Under the pieces are notes generated by a model. The model was not told the DNA's origin, ran no database searches, and was given only the letters and a program-made list of their open reading frames with translations. Of a stretch of DNA of 42,467 bases, positions 41,414 to 42,467 are shown one piece after another. The first letter of the stretch is position 1. Every line of letters starts with the position of its first letter. The position numbers and the translations under genes were made by a program. This stretch comes from Streptacidiphilus neutrinimicus (GTDB lineage Bacteria > Actinomycetota > Actinomycetes > Streptomycetales > Streptomycetaceae), in the NCBI RefSeq assembly GCF_000787815.1, contig NZ_BBPO01000048.1:1-42467 (forward strand). The letters run 5' to 3'.

Positions 41414-42467
41414 GTGTCCGCCGCAGCAGACGACGCCCCGCTGATCACCGGTATCGGCGTGGTCGCGCCGACCGGTCTGGGCACCGCCGACCACTGGGCC
41501 GCGGTCCTCGCGGGCAAGTCCGGCATCGGCCCGATCAGCCGCTTCGACCCGGCGACCTATCCGGTCCGCTACGCGGGCGAGGTCCCCGGCTTCGACACCG
41601 CCGCCCAGGTGCCCAGCCGCCTGGTCACCCAGACCGACCGGTGGACCCACCTGGCGCTGGCGGCCACCGCGGACGCGCTGGAGGACGGGCACGTCGACCC
41701 GAAGCAGCTGCCCGAGTTCGAGATGGCCGTGGTCACCTCGTCCTCCTCCGGCGGCACCGAGTTCGGCCAGCACGAGATGGAGAACCTGTACCAGCACGAC
41801 CCGTCCTGGGTGGGCGCCTACCAGTCGATCGCCTGGTTCTACGCGGCCACCACCGGTCAGGTCTCCATCCGCCACGGCATGCGCGGCCCCTGCGGCGTGC
41901 TCTGCTGCGAGCAGGCCGGAGGCCTGGACGCGATCGGGCAGAGCAGACGACTGCTGCGCCGCGACGCTCGTCTGGTCGTGACCGGGGGCACCGACTCCTC
42001 GCTCTGTCCCTACGGGGTGACCGCGCAGCTCAGCTCCGAGGGCCTGTCCACGGTGGACGACCCGCTCCGGGCCTACCTGCCCTTCTCCGCGGAGGCCTCC
42101 GGCTTCCTGCCGGGGGAGGGCGGCGCGATCCTGATCACGGAGCGCCCGGACGCCTTCGCGGAGCGCGGCGGCGGCCGCGCCTACGCCCGGGTGCTCGGCT
42201 ACGCGGCCGGCTTCGACCCGGCGCCGGGCGGCGACCGCCCGCCGGTGCTGCGCCGCACCATCGAACGGGCCCTGGCGGACGCGGGGTTGCGGCCGGAGGA
42301 GATCGACGTGGTCTTCGCCGACGCCTCCGGCGTCCCGCAGGCCGACGCGGAGGAGGCGGCGGCGCTGCGTGCGCTGTTCGGCCCCGGCGGCGTCCCGGTC
42401 ACCGCGCCGAAGACGCTCACCGGCCGCCTCTACGGCGGCGGCGCGCCCCTGGAGGGGCCACCGCCCC
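41414..42467 (+). CDS. Type II PKS chain-length factor (KS-beta), cut by the window end
   Basis: The frame opens at GTG 41414 (GAGGAG upstream), three bases after the KS-alpha stop, and stays open to the last base, giving 351 codons of an expected 400-odd. [13 protein letters not shown] and ISRFDPATYPVRYAGEV are KS-fold motifs. At the active-site position the sequence is LCCEQAGGLDAIG, with Gln167 replacing the nucleophilic Cys; this Gln is diagnostic of CLF. It sets chain length and helps prime the complex. Confidence 0.95.
   Translation, partial: MSAAADDAPLITGIGVVAPTGLGTADHWAAVLAGKSGIGPISRFDPATYPVRYAGEVPGFDTAAQVPSRLVTQTDRWTHLALAATADALEDGHVDPKQLPEFEMAVVTSSSSGGTEFGQHEMENLYQHDPSWVGAYQSIAWFYAATTGQVSIRHGMRGPCGVLCCEQAGGLDAIGQSRRLLRRDARLVVTGGTDSSLCPYGVTAQLSSEGLSTVDDPLRAYLPFSAEASGFLPGEGGAILITERPDAFAERGGGRAYARVLGYAAGFDPAPGGDRPPVLRRTIERALADAGLRPEEIDVVFADASGVPQADAEEAAALRALFGPGGVPVTAPKTLTGRLYGGGAPLEGPPP

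Overview
High-GC actinobacterial chromosome, most likely Streptomyces or a close relative (Streptacidiphilus, Kitasatospora or Actinacidiphila type). This rests on GC-rich third codon positions, frequent GTG starts, four-base start/stop overlaps (GTGA, ATGA), almost no TTA codons, and the gene content. The order nuo genes - htpX - ... - yajQ - tRNA-Tyr resembles what I recall of the Streptomyces coelicolor region around SCO4599-SCO4614. This is from memory and was not searched.

Region 1 (1-8.1 kb) is the distal half of a complex I operon, nuoHIJKLMN, preceded by the C-terminal tail of one more gene. It carries unusual in-frame repeats and a 38-codon ORF that couples nuoL to nuoM. Region 2 (8.2-18.5 kb) is core or housekeeping sequence: htpX, a non-canonical NRAMP-family transporter co-transcribed with a membrane-less MgtE-like/CBS protein, yccF, mug, an XRE-type HTH membrane protein, a DUF4232-type lipoprotein, a sigJ-like ECF sigma factor relic, yajQ, tRNA-Tyr(GTA), a small ORF, a GNAT acetyltransferase and a 43-aa acidic ORF.

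Region 3 (18.6 kb to the end) is a polyketide biosynthetic cluster that runs out of the window. An 11-gene, tightly overlapping operon (19.26-32.63 kb) encodes a fatty acyl-AMP ligase, two divergent paired acyl-CoA-dehydrogenase-like proteins, a stand-alone ACP, a one-module type I PKS (KS-AT-ACP, no reductive domains), a KAS III homologue lacking its catalytic His, a second carrier protein, a lipoyl-less E2-type acyltransferase, a phosphopantetheinyl transferase, an FrsA/AYG1-like hydrolase and a small membrane protein. A further ACP lies just upstream. A P450 follows, then a DUF6059-like protein, two SARP regulators, a type II thioesterase, and a type II aromatic PKS set: ACP, two SchA/CurD-like proteins, DUF1772, TcmI-type cyclase, cupin, KS-alpha and chain-length factor (cut by the window end).

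My reading is that FAAL, ACP and the ACAD pair activate and desaturate a carboxylic acid, as inferred for the acyl chain of ramoplanin and enduracidin. KS-AT-ACP would extend it once without reduction, the KAS III-like and E2-like acyltransferases would pass it on, and the minimal type II PKS would build an aromatic polyketide on that unusual starter. Direct repeats with 11-bp periodicity (SARP-box architecture) lie before at least five transcription units across both halves, which supports joint control. TTA codons in the FAAL, DUF1772 and lipoprotein genes suggest bldA dependence.
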